Position numbers and translations under genes: made by a program. A stretch of DNA of 10,975 nt from DIGJ01 sp036658435 (GTDB lineage Bacteria > Bacillota > Clostridia > Lachnospirales > Lachnospiraceae): the NCBI GenBank assembly GCA_036658435.1, contig JAVXEO010000068.1, positions 1 to 10,975 on the forward strand, in the 5' to 3' direction. Below, in pieces: positions 1 through 6,662 of this stretch. Positions within the stretch are counted from its first letter, which is position 1. The number at the start of each line of letters is the position of its first letter. The notes under the pieces are model-generated. The model searched no databases. It saw only the letters and a list, made by a program, of their open reading frames with translations, and was not told the DNA's origin.

Positions 1-114
1 CATGGCAACTTCGGAGACAAGATCTCTAAATTCTTTTGTGGATGTTTCCTTTACGCGCATGATACCAATTTTGTGTTGAATTAATGGATGATTCATAATC
101 ATAACTTTTGACAT
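1..114 (-). CDS. upp: Uracil phosphoribosyltransferase, N-terminal part (runs off the window)
   Basis: Uracil phosphoribosyltransferase makes UMP from uracil and PRPP in the cytosol (pyrimidine salvage). Only the first 38 codons lie in the window; the gene continues past base 1. The translation begins MSKVMIMNHPLIQHKIGIMR and goes on with KETSTKEFRDLVSEVAM. This matches the very conserved UPRT N-terminus, with its NHPLIQHK block and the T-KEFR-L--E helix. The PRPP and uracil binding loops lie outside the window and cannot be checked. The start is the ATG on the complement of 112-114, preceded by GGAGG (complement of 122-126) at a 7-nt spacing. It is divergent from the REC-Hpt gene and shares promoter DNA with it. 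Identity is confident from the N-terminal motif. Confidence 0.9.
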   Translation of the reverse strand, partial: MSKVMIMNHPLIQHKIGIMRVKETSTKEFRDLVSEVAM

Positions 115-132
115 TTTTCTACCTCCGAAACG

Positions 133-161
133 TTGATATTTTACTTCTCGAGTATTATAAC
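133..161 (+). promoter_or_regulatory. Sigma-A type promoter of the REC-Hpt gene
   Basis: TTGATA (133-138), a 17-bp spacer, then TATAAC (156-161): one mismatch to consensus in each hexamer at optimal spacing. The predicted start near 168 lies upstream of both candidate start codons (214 and 286) of the response-regulator gene. Its -10 overlaps the -10 of the opposite-strand upp promoter. Confidence 0.65.
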
Positions 162-162
162 A
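154..162 (-). promoter_or_regulatory. Extended -10 promoter of upp
   Basis: On the minus strand the sequence reads TG-T-TATAAT (TATAAT on the complement of 154-159, TG on 161-162), an extended -10 element. The hexamer 17 bp upstream (TTTCCT, complement of 177-182) is a poor -35 and lies in a small palindrome, TCCTAATAGGA (170-180). Transcription would start near 147, giving a leader of about 30 nt before the upp start. The element uses the same bases as the plus-strand promoter at 133-161. Confidence 0.6.
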
Positions 163-285
163 TCATTTCTCCTAATAGGAAAGTAAAAAAGCGTTTCATT
201 TGGAGTTTATTTCTTGAGAAAATTTCAAAAATGGGTTATAGTACGTAAAAAGGAAAATTATAATAAATTTGTGGCAGGAGATTTT

Positions 286-1383
286 ATGGAAAACAGAAAA
301 CGAAAAGATACACGATTTCAAACAAAAAATGTACATGCTTTAGTGGTGGATGATAATGAAGTGAATTTAATGATAGAAGAAAGTATTTTAAAGCAATATG
401 GAATTCAAACAGATGTTGCCAATTCCGGAACATTAGCCCTTCAATTGTACTATAATAATGAATATGATATTATTTTTATGGATTATCTTATGCCGGATAT
501 GGACGGAATTGAGACAACAAAACGAATCTATGCTTCCAATAAAGAGAGTAAGAATATGGCTGTAATTGCACTTTCTGCTAATATAACCTGTGAACTTCAG
601 AATTCTTTTATTCAGGCAGGAGCAAAAGAGGTATTAGAAAAACCCATGGAAATTCAGGAACTATCCAGAATTTTAAAAAGGTGGCTGTCAAAAGATAAGA
701 TTGCGGAATCCATCCTGACAGGGCCAGATAAAGAAAAGAAGCCGGAAATAGAAAAAAACAGGATTTTGAATACGTCTTTTTATGGAATAAAGGAACTGAA
801 GTGGGAAGACGCGATAGAGCGTATGGGTGGAAATCCGGACCACTATGTAAAGGTTTTAAAAGTCAGCCGTCAGGATATAGCAGAACAGATTCTAATAATT
901 GAAAATTCCAAAGAAAGCGTTGATAAAAATAGAATAACCATGGCTTTTCATAGTTTGAAAGGCATTTTTGCAAATATAGGTGCTGAAACATTAATGGAAG
1001 AATCAAAAAAAATGGAAGAAACCTTGAAAAATTGGAACCCCCTTTCAATAAATGACAAGGAAAATTATGTAAATAAAGTAGAGCTCTTTTTGGAACAATT
1101 AAAAAAAGCAGAGGAACTTTATACAAAAACTTCGATTCCGACAGCGCAGGGAAGTCAAAGAACAGAAATGAATGAGAAGGAATACGAGGAAAAAATGAAT
1201 CACTTGAAGGAGCTTATCGTCTGCTTTGCATTTAATGAAAGTAAGGAGCAGATAGAAGAAATTATGCTGGTAAGCGCAGAGGAAAACCGAAAGGTACTAG
1301 AGACTGCTTTAAAATGTATTCAGAACTTTTCCTATGAAGAAGCACTGAAAGTTTTAGAAAAGATAGGCAGAGAAAAAGCCTAG
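286..1383 (+). CDS. Stand-alone response-regulator receiver plus Hpt protein (no kinase, no output domain)
   Basis: Cytosolic phosphorelay protein of 365 aa. The receiver domain (about residues 17-135) has the acidic pair D22-D23, phospho-acceptor D66 in FMDYLMPDMDG, switch serine S97 in ALSAN and K119 in LEKP. A linker leads to an Hpt four-helix domain (about 170-260), whose AFHSLKGIFANIGA motif places the phospho-histidine at H222. The last 75 residues form a Glu/Lys-rich helical tail (NFSYEEALKVLEKI) like that ending hybrid histidine kinases. No kinase, HAMP, DNA-binding or GGDEF/EAL domain is present, so it looks like the detached C-terminal half of a hybrid kinase and would relay phosphate for a kinase encoded elsewhere. 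I chose ATG 286 (AGGAG at 276-280, 5-nt spacing). A TTG at 214, with GGAG at 202-205, would add 24 residues and cannot be excluded. Confidence 0.88.
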   Translation: MENRKRKDTRFQTKNVHALVVDDNEVNLMIEESILKQYGIQTDVANSGTLALQLYYNNEYDIIFMDYLMPDMDGIETTKRIYASNKESKNMAVIALSANITCELQNSFIQAGAKEVLEKPMEIQELSRILKRWLSKDKIAESILTGPDKEKKPEIEKNRILNTSFYGIKELKWEDAIERMGGNPDHYVKVLKVSRQDIAEQILIIENSKESVDKNRITMAFHSLKGIFANIGAETLMEESKKMEETLKNWNPLSINDKENYVNKVELFLEQLKKAEELYTKTSIPTAQGSQRTEMNEKEYEEKMNHLKELIVCFAFNESKEQIEEIMLVSAEENRKVLETALKCIQNFSYEEALKVLEKIGREKA

Positions 1384-1545
1384 TAGAGGGGGGAGGGTAA
1401 CTACCAGGCCTATTTATGAAAAAAATTATCAAACTAACAAATGTAATATTATTTTGTTTCTATGGTCATATTATATAAGGCAGATATGAGCATAGTATGG
1501 CTATATTATGAACATTTTGTTAATAAATAGAAAGTGGTGAGAACG

Positions 1546-2013
1546 TTGTTAAGTGTTTTTCAGAAACTTCTTAAAAAAGAATTGGGAAGGCAGCAATATG
1601 AAAAGTGTTGTTTATCCTTTGAAGAATATAAACGAAGCAAAGACCCTAAAAACAGGGTAAAAGGAAGCCAGCAGGTGTATCGTGATTTGTATGAATATTT
1701 AAAGGATCAGGATATGGAACTGCTTCATGAAAAAATGGAACATTTGATTGATGGTATGTGTGAAGCTGTAAATATTAGTAAATATTATATTTGTGCTTTT
1801 ATGTTTTATCTGTTGGGAGCCTTATTCTTAATTATGCAAAGATTGAATCCGGGAATTACCATTGGCAGTTTGATTTTAATGAGTGGTTTATTTATCTATA
1901 AAACCTGTCAATTTGTGGCAAATAAATATTGCTATATTGATGCGAATATTGTGCTTGTGTATAAATCGGTTTTGGATTATTTACTGAAAAAATATGGAGA
2001 AATCGACAATTAA
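1546..2013 (+). CDS. Unknown two-helix membrane protein
   Basis: I do not recognise a named family for this 155-aa protein. What can be seen: a charged N-terminal half rich in Lys, Glu and Tyr (about 1-75, predicted helical, cytosolic), then two hydrophobic segments at about 81-98 (YICAFMFYLLGALFLI) and 103-123 (ITIGSLILMSGLFIY), separated by a very short turn. A C-terminal helix follows, with CYIDANIVLVYKSVLDYLLK. This suggests a helical hairpin anchored in the membrane with both ends in the cytosol. The start is taken as TTG 1546 because GGTGAG (1536-1541) sits just upstream; GTG 1534 or 1537 would add a few residues but have no obvious binding site. It follows the REC-Hpt gene after 162 nt with no clear terminator, so it may be partly co-transcribed. 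Coding status is well supported by length, codon use and membrane topology. Confidence 0.72.
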   Translation: MLSVFQKLLKKELGRQQYEKCCLSFEEYKRSKDPKNRVKGSQQVYRDLYEYLKDQDMELLHEKMEHLIDGMCEAVNISKYYICAFMFYLLGALFLIMQRLNPGITIGSLILMSGLFIYKTCQFVANKYCYIDANIVLVYKSVLDYLLKKYGEIDN

Positions 2014-2037
2014 TGCGTAAGCTTCCTTTGCTTTATA

Positions 2038-2066
2038 TTGTAGGATAAATCACAACGTGATATACT
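2038..2066 (+). promoter_or_regulatory. Promoter of the HisJ-type gene, with extended -10
   Basis: TTGTAG (2038-2043), a 17-bp spacer, then TATACT (2061-2066) preceded by TG-A (2058-2060), which gives an extended -10. The predicted start near 2073 leaves a leader of about 29 nt before TTG 2102. This also argues that an upstream in-frame GTG at 2057, which lies within the promoter, is not the true start. Confidence 0.6.
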
Positions 2067-2101
2067 GTACAGAAATACTATGGGAGAAAGGAAGTGCTGT
2101 A

Positions 2102-2863
2102 TTGAAAAATTTTCATACACACACCTATCGATGTAAACATGCGGAAGGTGATGTTTCAGATTATATAAAGATGGCTAAAATAAAAAATATAACGGAAATT
2201 GGGTTTTCAGATCATACCCCTCTTCCTGATAATTGGTGGTTAGACGTTCGTATGGGAATGAAAGAGCTTCCCGGTTATGTAAAGGCGGTAGAAGAGGCAA
2301 AAGAAAATTATAAGGATCTTCGGATACTTTTGGGATTGGAATGTGATTATTCTCCGGAATACCAAGGATATTTTGAAAAAATAAAAGAAGAATATGCCAT
2401 GGATTACCTGATTGGAAGCATCCATGCTTTTCCCTATAAGGGGGAAAGGATAGGATGCTTTACCGATGAGAAGTTCAACAATGAAAAGTTAAAGGCTTAT
2501 GGAGAATCTTATGTAAAAGCAATGGAATCCGGATTATTTACATTTATGGCACATCCGGATTTATTTTGTCTAAGCCTTTCTAACTGGAATCCAGAGGCAA
2601 TTGCAATGAGTGTATATATATTAGAGGCAGCAAAAGCACTGGATATGCCTTTGGAAATTAACTGCAGTGGAATTCGAAAATCTATGGAAAAAGGAAAATT
2701 GGAAATTGCTTATCCAAGGCGTGAATTCTGGGAATTGGCAGGTTATTATGGAGTAAAAGGAATCGTAAATTCGGATGCACATGCGCCAAAGGACTTAACA
2801 GAAAATATGGATGCCGGATTTTTTATACAAAAAGAATATGGAATTGAAAATTTTGAACTTTAA
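2102..2863 (+). CDS. hisJ: Histidinol-phosphatase, PHP family (HisJ/HisK type)
   Basis: Predicted histidinol-phosphate phosphatase (histidinol phosphate to histidinol plus phosphate, the penultimate pair of steps in histidine synthesis), a metal-dependent PHP-domain enzyme in the cytosol. The 253-aa product has the PHP metal-site residues in order: H5 and H7 (FHTHT), H13 in CKHAEG, D37-H38 (GFSDHTPLP), E80 (GLECDY), H108 (GSIHAF), H151 (AHPDLF), and D225 and H227 (NSDAH). Length fits the family (about 250-270). The start is TTG 2102, with AGGAAG (2089-2094) 7 nt upstream. No other his gene is nearby, so the exact substrate is inferred from family membership; related PHP phosphoesterases with other substrates exist. 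The epimerase gene follows after 45 nt with no terminator, so the two are probably co-transcribed. Confidence 0.85.
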   Translation: MKNFHTHTYRCKHAEGDVSDYIKMAKIKNITEIGFSDHTPLPDNWWLDVRMGMKELPGYVKAVEEAKENYKDLRILLGLECDYSPEYQGYFEKIKEEYAMDYLIGSIHAFPYKGERIGCFTDEKFNNEKLKAYGESYVKAMESGLFTFMAHPDLFCLSLSNWNPEAIAMSVYILEAAKALDMPLEINCSGIRKSMEKGKLEIAYPRREFWELAGYYGVKGIVNSDAHAPKDLTENMDAGFFIQKEYGIENFEL

Positions 2864-2908
2864 ACTTTTATTTCGATAAAATAAAGCAAAAGGTACAGAA
2901 AGGGAAAA

Positions 2909-3796
2909 ATGATGAGTCAGGAAATATTAGAGAATCAACGTCTAAGAGTTACCATTAACAATAAAGGAGCGGAGATACAATCTATTTTTGGCAAAGAAGA
3001 AAAGAGAGAGTATATTTGGAAAGGCGATTCCAATTACTGGGGAAGAAGCGCTCCTGTTCTTTTCCCGGTAGTGGGAAACTTTAAAAATAAAGAATATGTT
3101 TATGAAGAAAAAACCTATAAAATGAATCAACATGGATTTGCAAGAGACCGGCAGTTCGACATTTTTTCAAAAACAGAAACTGAAATCTGGTATTTACTAA
3201 AAGAGGATGAGGAATCTTTAAAAATTTATCCTTTTCGTTTTCACCTTTATCTGGGATACCGCCTTCATGAAAATCAATTGGAAGTTTTATGGAAAGTAGA
3301 AAACACAAATCAAAAAGAACTATATTTTTCAATTGGAGGGCATCCGGCATTTATGTGTCCCTTAACAGAGGGGGAGAAGCAATCGGATTATTATCTGCAA
3401 TTTAACGGGGAAGATGATCTTTTATACAGCTTGATCGATGAAACAGGACTGGTTGCCTATGAGAACAACCTTCTGCCTCTGGATGAAGAAGGAAGCATTC
3501 AAATACCGGCGCATCTTTTTGACCGGGATGCATTGATTATAGAAAATCAACAAGCAACCAAAGTTTCCCTATTAGACAGTAAGAAAAATCCATATATTAC
3601 CCTTACGTTTCATGCACCACTTTTTGGAATATGGTCACCGGCAAAGAAAAATGCCCCCTTTGTCTGTATTGAACCATGGTATGGAAGAAGTGACAGCAAG
3701 GATTTTAATGGAACATTAAAGGAACGCCAATATGGAAATACATTAAAGCCCAAGGAAACTTTTGAGGCAGCCTATACCATAATGGTCGGTCAATAA
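2909..3796 (+). CDS. Aldose 1-epimerase family protein (mutarotase-like)
   Basis: A 295-aa protein of the galactose mutarotase-like superfamily, which interconverts alpha and beta anomers of sugars or sugar phosphates in the cytosol. Visible signatures: the N-terminal WGRSAPVLFPVVGN block (about 44-57), NQHGFARD (73-80) with H75 and R79, GGHPAF (143-148) with H145 as the likely general acid, and CIEPWYGRSD (253-262) with E255 as the likely catalytic base. The CIEPW ending is typical of the divergent LacX/YihR-like branch rather than classical GalM, so the physiological sugar is unknown. ATG 2909 is immediately followed by a second ATG at 2912. The AAGGG site (2900-2904) spaces better (7 nt) from 2912, so the product may lack the first Met. 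It ends 9 nt from the convergent yitT-like gene with no terminator between them. Confidence 0.85.
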   Translation: MMSQEILENQRLRVTINNKGAEIQSIFGKEEKREYIWKGDSNYWGRSAPVLFPVVGNFKNKEYVYEEKTYKMNQHGFARDRQFDIFSKTETEIWYLLKEDEESLKIYPFRFHLYLGYRLHENQLEVLWKVENTNQKELYFSIGGHPAFMCPLTEGEKQSDYYLQFNGEDDLLYSLIDETGLVAYENNLLPLDEEGSIQIPAHLFDRDALIIENQQATKVSLLDSKKNPYITLTFHAPLFGIWSPAKKNAPFVCIEPWYGRSDSKDFNGTLKERQYGNTLKPKETFEAAYTIMVGQ

Positions 3797-3805
3797 AGAT
3801 TAAAA

Positions 3806-4669
3806 TTATCGATATACCTTATCCAGGGTAAAGCCTCGGCCTTTTACTTCATTGACTTGATTGATAATCATAAAAGCGTGGGGATCAATGGAAAGCACCA
3901 TCTGGTTTAATTTAGAAAGCTCACGGTTAGAAATAATCGTTAAGACTACATTTGTTTCATGGCCATAAAAACCGGTATCTGCATGAATCAAAGTAGAACC
4001 CCGATCCAGCTGGTGAATGATCATGGTATTGATTTCTTTATGTTTTTTGCTGATAATCTTAACCTGGGTTTTGGTGCTGCCGGTGAGAAGTACTTTATCC
4101 AGAATAAGGCTATAAATTAATACAAGAAGGATTCCGTATAAAATCTGCTCCTTACTGGAAAAAAGCATCTGAAGGAGGAGAATGGAAAAATCAATGGTAT
4201 AAAGGCTGATGGATATGGACCACCCAAATTTTTTGTTGAAAATAAGGGGTGGAATATCCAAACCTCCGGTGGAAGCTCCCACACTTAAAACCATGCCAAT
4301 ACCAAAGCCAATCATAATGCCGGCGCAGATGGTGGCTAGGAGCTTGTCCGTAGTAAAGGTATCAATACCGGGAAGACGTTGTACAATTTCCAAAATAAGA
4401 GGATAGAAGAAGGAACTAATCAAGGTGGTGACTGCAAATTTTTTACCCAAAACAAAGGCACCCAGTAAAAACATCAAGGTGTTTGAAATCAGAATAAAAG
4501 AACTTACCGAAATTCCAAACTGACGACTGGCAACCAATGCCAGTCCGGTAGTCCCCCCGGTGATTAATTGATTTGGAATAATAAACATGGTGACACCTAA
4601 GGTATATATGGTATTGCCAAGTAAAATTAAAAATATGTTTTTAAAATTGGAAAATACTGCTTGTTTCAT
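3806..4669 (-). CDS. YitT family membrane protein (DUF161 plus DUF2179)
   Basis: A 287-aa integral membrane protein of the YitT/YpjC family, whose substrate or role is not established. Six hydrophobic segments can be placed at about 11-31, 53-75, 79-97, 111-131, 150-170 and 174-192. The conserved glycine motifs are at 38-42 (GGTTG) and 131-139 (GASTGGLDI). The C-terminal cytosolic domain (about 200-285) has the DUF2179 pattern: DRGSTLIHADTGFYG, then VVLTIISNREL, and IDPHAFMIINQVNEVKGRGF. The start is ATG on the complement of 4667-4669, with an AGGGGGA site 8 nt upstream. The gene is convergent with the epimerase gene (9-nt gap) and divergent from the oligoendopeptidase. Its likely promoter is about 170 nt upstream of the start, and the leader between contains a small ORF and an intrinsic terminator, which suggests attenuation. 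Confidence 0.88.
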   Translation of the reverse strand: MKQAVFSNFKNIFLILLGNTIYTLGVTMFIIPNQLITGGTTGLALVASRQFGISVSSFILISNTLMFLLGAFVLGKKFAVTTLISSFFYPLILEIVQRLPGIDTFTTDKLLATICAGIMIGFGIGMVLSVGASTGGLDIPPLIFNKKFGWSISISLYTIDFSILLLQMLFSSKEQILYGILLVLIYSLILDKVLLTGSTKTQVKIISKKHKEINTMIIHQLDRGSTLIHADTGFYGHETNVVLTIISNRELSKLNQMVLSIDPHAFMIINQVNEVKGRGFTLDKVYR

Positions 4670-4706
4670 AAGAAATCCCCCTGGAATCTATATTGAATGG
4701 ATTAGG

Positions 4707-4805
4707 TTAGCACTCTGCCGTAGTAAAGAGAAAAAGAAAAAGCATACCAGTTGGTATGCTTTTTTGGTTATTTATATGAAATTGTAAAAAATGTGCTGCT
4801 TTCAT
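4707..4805 (-). CDS. Possible 32-residue leader ORF upstream of the YitT-family gene
   Basis: On the minus strand an ATG (complement of 4803-4805) with GAGAGG (complement of 4814-4819) 8 nt upstream opens a 32-codon ORF ending in TAA at 4707-4709. The product begins MKAAHFLQFHINNQ and ends LFTTAEC. Codons 15-23 are encoded by the terminator hairpin. A predicted promoter lies about 30 nt upstream, so the ORF would be the first translated element of the yitT-like transcript. A ribosome crossing the hairpin would prevent it from folding. Against a functional peptide, the KSIPTGMLFLFLF stretch is what any such hairpin with a T-rich tail encodes when read in this frame. I regard it as a possible regulatory upstream ORF, not a functional protein. 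Confidence 0.35.
   Translation of the reverse strand: MKAAHFLQFHINNQKSIPTGMLFLFLFTTAEC
4737..4766. terminator. Bidirectional intrinsic terminator in the yitT-like leader
   Basis: AGCATACCA (4741-4749) and TGGTATGCT (4752-4760) form a perfect 9-bp stem around GT, extended by AAAA (4737-4740) pairing with TTTT (4761-4764). T-tracts follow on both strands: TTTTTT on plus, TTTTTCTTTTT on minus. Its position is unusual, between two divergent genes and downstream of a predicted minus-strand promoter but upstream of the minus-strand gene. It therefore more likely acts as an attenuator, or as the end of a short RNA, than as the end of a gene. Confidence 0.75.
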
Positions 4806-4843
4806 AGGACAAACCTCTCTTCGTTGTTGCTATATAGTCCATA

Positions 4844-4872
4844 ATAATAGCATTACTTTAGAAATAAGTAAA
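4844..4872 (-). promoter_or_regulatory. Promoter firing toward the YitT-family gene
   Basis: On the minus strand: TTTACT (complement of 4867-4872), a 17-bp spacer, then TATTAT (complement of 4844-4849) preceded by TG-C, an extended -10. Predicted start near 4837. The transcript would meet the small ORF, then the terminator about 75-100 nt downstream, before reaching the yitT-like start at 4669. It abuts the oligoendopeptidase promoter, which fires the other way. Confidence 0.55.
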
Positions 4873-4890
4873 GATTTTTTTTACAAAAGA

Positions 4891-4899
4891 TGATATAAT
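4891..4899 (+). promoter_or_regulatory. Extended -10 promoter of the oligoendopeptidase gene
   Basis: TG-A-TATAAT, a perfect extended -10 (TATAAT at 4894-4899). No good -35 exists at 16-18 bp; the position is occupied by the divergent yitT-side promoter. The start near 4906 would give a leader of about 34 nt before ATG 4940. Confidence 0.6.
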
Positions 4900-4939
4900 A
4901 AAAAAGTATAGGACTATAAAAAAATGGAGGAACCCTAAT

Positions 4940-6613
4940 ATGAAATTTAGTGAAATGCCTTATGAAAGAGTAAAATATGAGGATATTGAAGCAGAGTATC
5001 ACTCTTTGCTGAAAGAATTTATGGAAGCAAAAAGTGGAGAAGAACAATTTGAAGTGCATAAGAAGAAATATGAATTTGAGGATCGAATTAATACACTCAT
5101 GACAATTGCCCATATTCGTCATGATATCGATACAAAAGATGAATTTTATGATAAAGAACAGGAATACTACGATGAAATCGGGCCAAAGATAAGCAGCTTA
5201 TCGGTTAACTATGAAAAACAAATGTATAAATCCCCATATCGTGGATATTTAGAAGAAAAAATCGGAAAAGTGGCTTTTAAAAATATAGAGAATTCATTGA
5301 AAGCATTTGATGAAAAACTCATACCCCTGATGCAGAAGGAAAATGCCCTTTCCACCGAATATGACAAATTACTTTCCGGTGCCGAAATCCAATGGGAGGG
5401 TGAAGTATTAAATCTTTCTCTTATGAGAAAATATTTAACTTCCAACAATCGCGAGACGCGAAAAAAAGCCTATGAAAAGTATACAGAATTTTTTTCAAAG
5501 AATGCAGAGAAGCTAGATGACATTTATGATAAGCTCGTTAAAAACCGTACAGAGCAGGCAAGAGAATTAGGATATGAGAATTATGTGGAACTGGGATACT
5601 ATCGTATGAACAGAAACTGCTATGATAAGAATATGGTTGAAAATTTTAGAAAACAGGTAAAAAAAGACTTTGTTCCTTTTGCAGAGCGCCTTCATGAAAA
5701 AAGAAGAGAACGTTTGGGTCTGGACAAGCTATCCTACATTGATGAGGATATTTATTTTTCAGAAGGAAATCCAATGCCAACGGGAACACCGGAAGAAATT
5801 TTAAAAGAAGGACAGCAGATGTACAGCGAACTTTCTCCGGAAACAAAGGAATTCTTTGATTTTATGACAGAAAATGAGCTATTTGACGTGCTGGGAAGAA
5901 AAACAAAAAAACCGGGTGGTTATATGACCTACCTCCCTGTTTACAATGCACCCTTTATTTTTGCAAATTTCAATGGAACCAGCGGAGATGTAGATGTAAT
6001 TACCCACGAATGCGGTCATGCATTTCAAGGATACCTTTCCGGAAAAGATCCTATTCGTGAACATGGGGACATTACCATGGAAACTGCAGAAGTACATTCC
6101 ATGTCCATGGAATTTTTTACAGAACCTTGGATGAATCTTTTCTTTGGAGAACGAACCAAGGATTACGTTTCTATGCATTTGGAAGATGCAGCAGCGTTCA
6201 TACCCTATGGAACCATGGTAGATGAGTTTCAGCATCTGGTGTATGAAAATCCGGACATGACACCAACGGAACGAAATACAACCTGGAGAAATCTGGAAAA
6301 AGAATACAAGCCACATTTGAATTATGAGGGAAATGCCTTCTTTGAAAAGGGTGGATTTTGGCAGAAACAGCACCATATTTTCAATTCTCCCTTTTATTAT
6401 ATTGATTACTGTCTTGCACAGACCTGTGCCTTCCAGTATAAAGTAAAAATGGATGCAGATTATAAGGAAGCCTGGGAGAGCTATTTGAAGCTATGCCGCT
6501 TATCAGCCAGTGATTTTTATACGAATATGTTAGAAACCGTGGGTCTTAACAGTCCATTTGAGGATGGATGTCTGAAAGATATTGTAGAAAAACTTTCTGC
6601 AAAGATAAAATAA
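4940..6613 (+). CDS. M3 family oligoendopeptidase (PepF-like zinc metallopeptidase)
   Basis: Cytosolic zinc endopeptidase that cleaves short peptides after transport or protein turnover. The 557-aa product has a helical N-terminal half (about 1-330), then the M3 catalytic domain. The zinc motif HECGH gives ligands H356 and H360 with catalytic E357. E384, in ETAEVHSMSMEFF, is the likely third ligand, 28 residues after the first. The preceding GGYMTYLPVYNAPFIFANFNG and the later C-terminal HHIFNSPFYYIDYCLAQTCA block (about 474-493) are typical of clostridial PepF-like members. No signal peptide is seen. Length is in the 550-600 range of the family. Start ATG 4940 has GGAGG at 4926-4930 with a 9-nt spacing. 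aroC follows after 49 nt with no terminator, so the two are probably co-transcribed, though functionally unrelated. Confidence 0.92.
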   Translation: MKFSEMPYERVKYEDIEAEYHSLLKEFMEAKSGEEQFEVHKKKYEFEDRINTLMTIAHIRHDIDTKDEFYDKEQEYYDEIGPKISSLSVNYEKQMYKSPYRGYLEEKIGKVAFKNIENSLKAFDEKLIPLMQKENALSTEYDKLLSGAEIQWEGEVLNLSLMRKYLTSNNRETRKKAYEKYTEFFSKNAEKLDDIYDKLVKNRTEQARELGYENYVELGYYRMNRNCYDKNMVENFRKQVKKDFVPFAERLHEKRRERLGLDKLSYIDEDIYFSEGNPMPTGTPEEILKEGQQMYSELSPETKEFFDFMTENELFDVLGRKTKKPGGYMTYLPVYNAPFIFANFNGTSGDVDVITHECGHAFQGYLSGKDPIREHGDITMETAEVHSMSMEFFTEPWMNLFFGERTKDYVSMHLEDAAAFIPYGTMVDEFQHLVYENPDMTPTERNTTWRNLEKEYKPHLNYEGNAFFEKGGFWQKQHHIFNSPFYYIDYCLAQTCAFQYKVKMDADYKEAWESYLKLCRLSASDFYTNMLETVGLNSPFEDGCLKDIVEKLSAKIK

Positions 6614-6662
6614 AAAGGAAAGAAACAAAGGAAATGAGTTTAGAATAAAAGGGGAATGCTTT

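Noticed and set aside
1416..1478. A 20-codon ORF (begins MKKIIKLTNV) between the REC-Hpt and membrane-protein genes.
   Set aside because: The purine-rich GGGGGGAGGG (1388-1397) is about 18 nt from its ATG, too far to be its ribosome site, and the peptide is short and low in complexity. The G-tract remains unexplained.
2057..2101. An upstream GTG start for the HisJ-type protein, adding 15 residues.
   Set aside because: It lies within the predicted promoter -10 region, and the PHP domain begins immediately at TTG 2102, which has a good ribosome site.
4707..4715. TTAGCACTC, the left half of a CIRCE (HrcA operator) element.
   Set aside because: The right half should be GAGTGCTAA after 9 nt; bases 4725-4733 read AAAGAGAAA. 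A half site next to no chaperone gene is chance.
5879..6376. A 165-codon minus-strand ORF inside the oligoendopeptidase gene.
   Set aside because: It is a shadow of a clearly real, motif-complete M3 peptidase; it has no ribosome site and its composition is unlike a protein.
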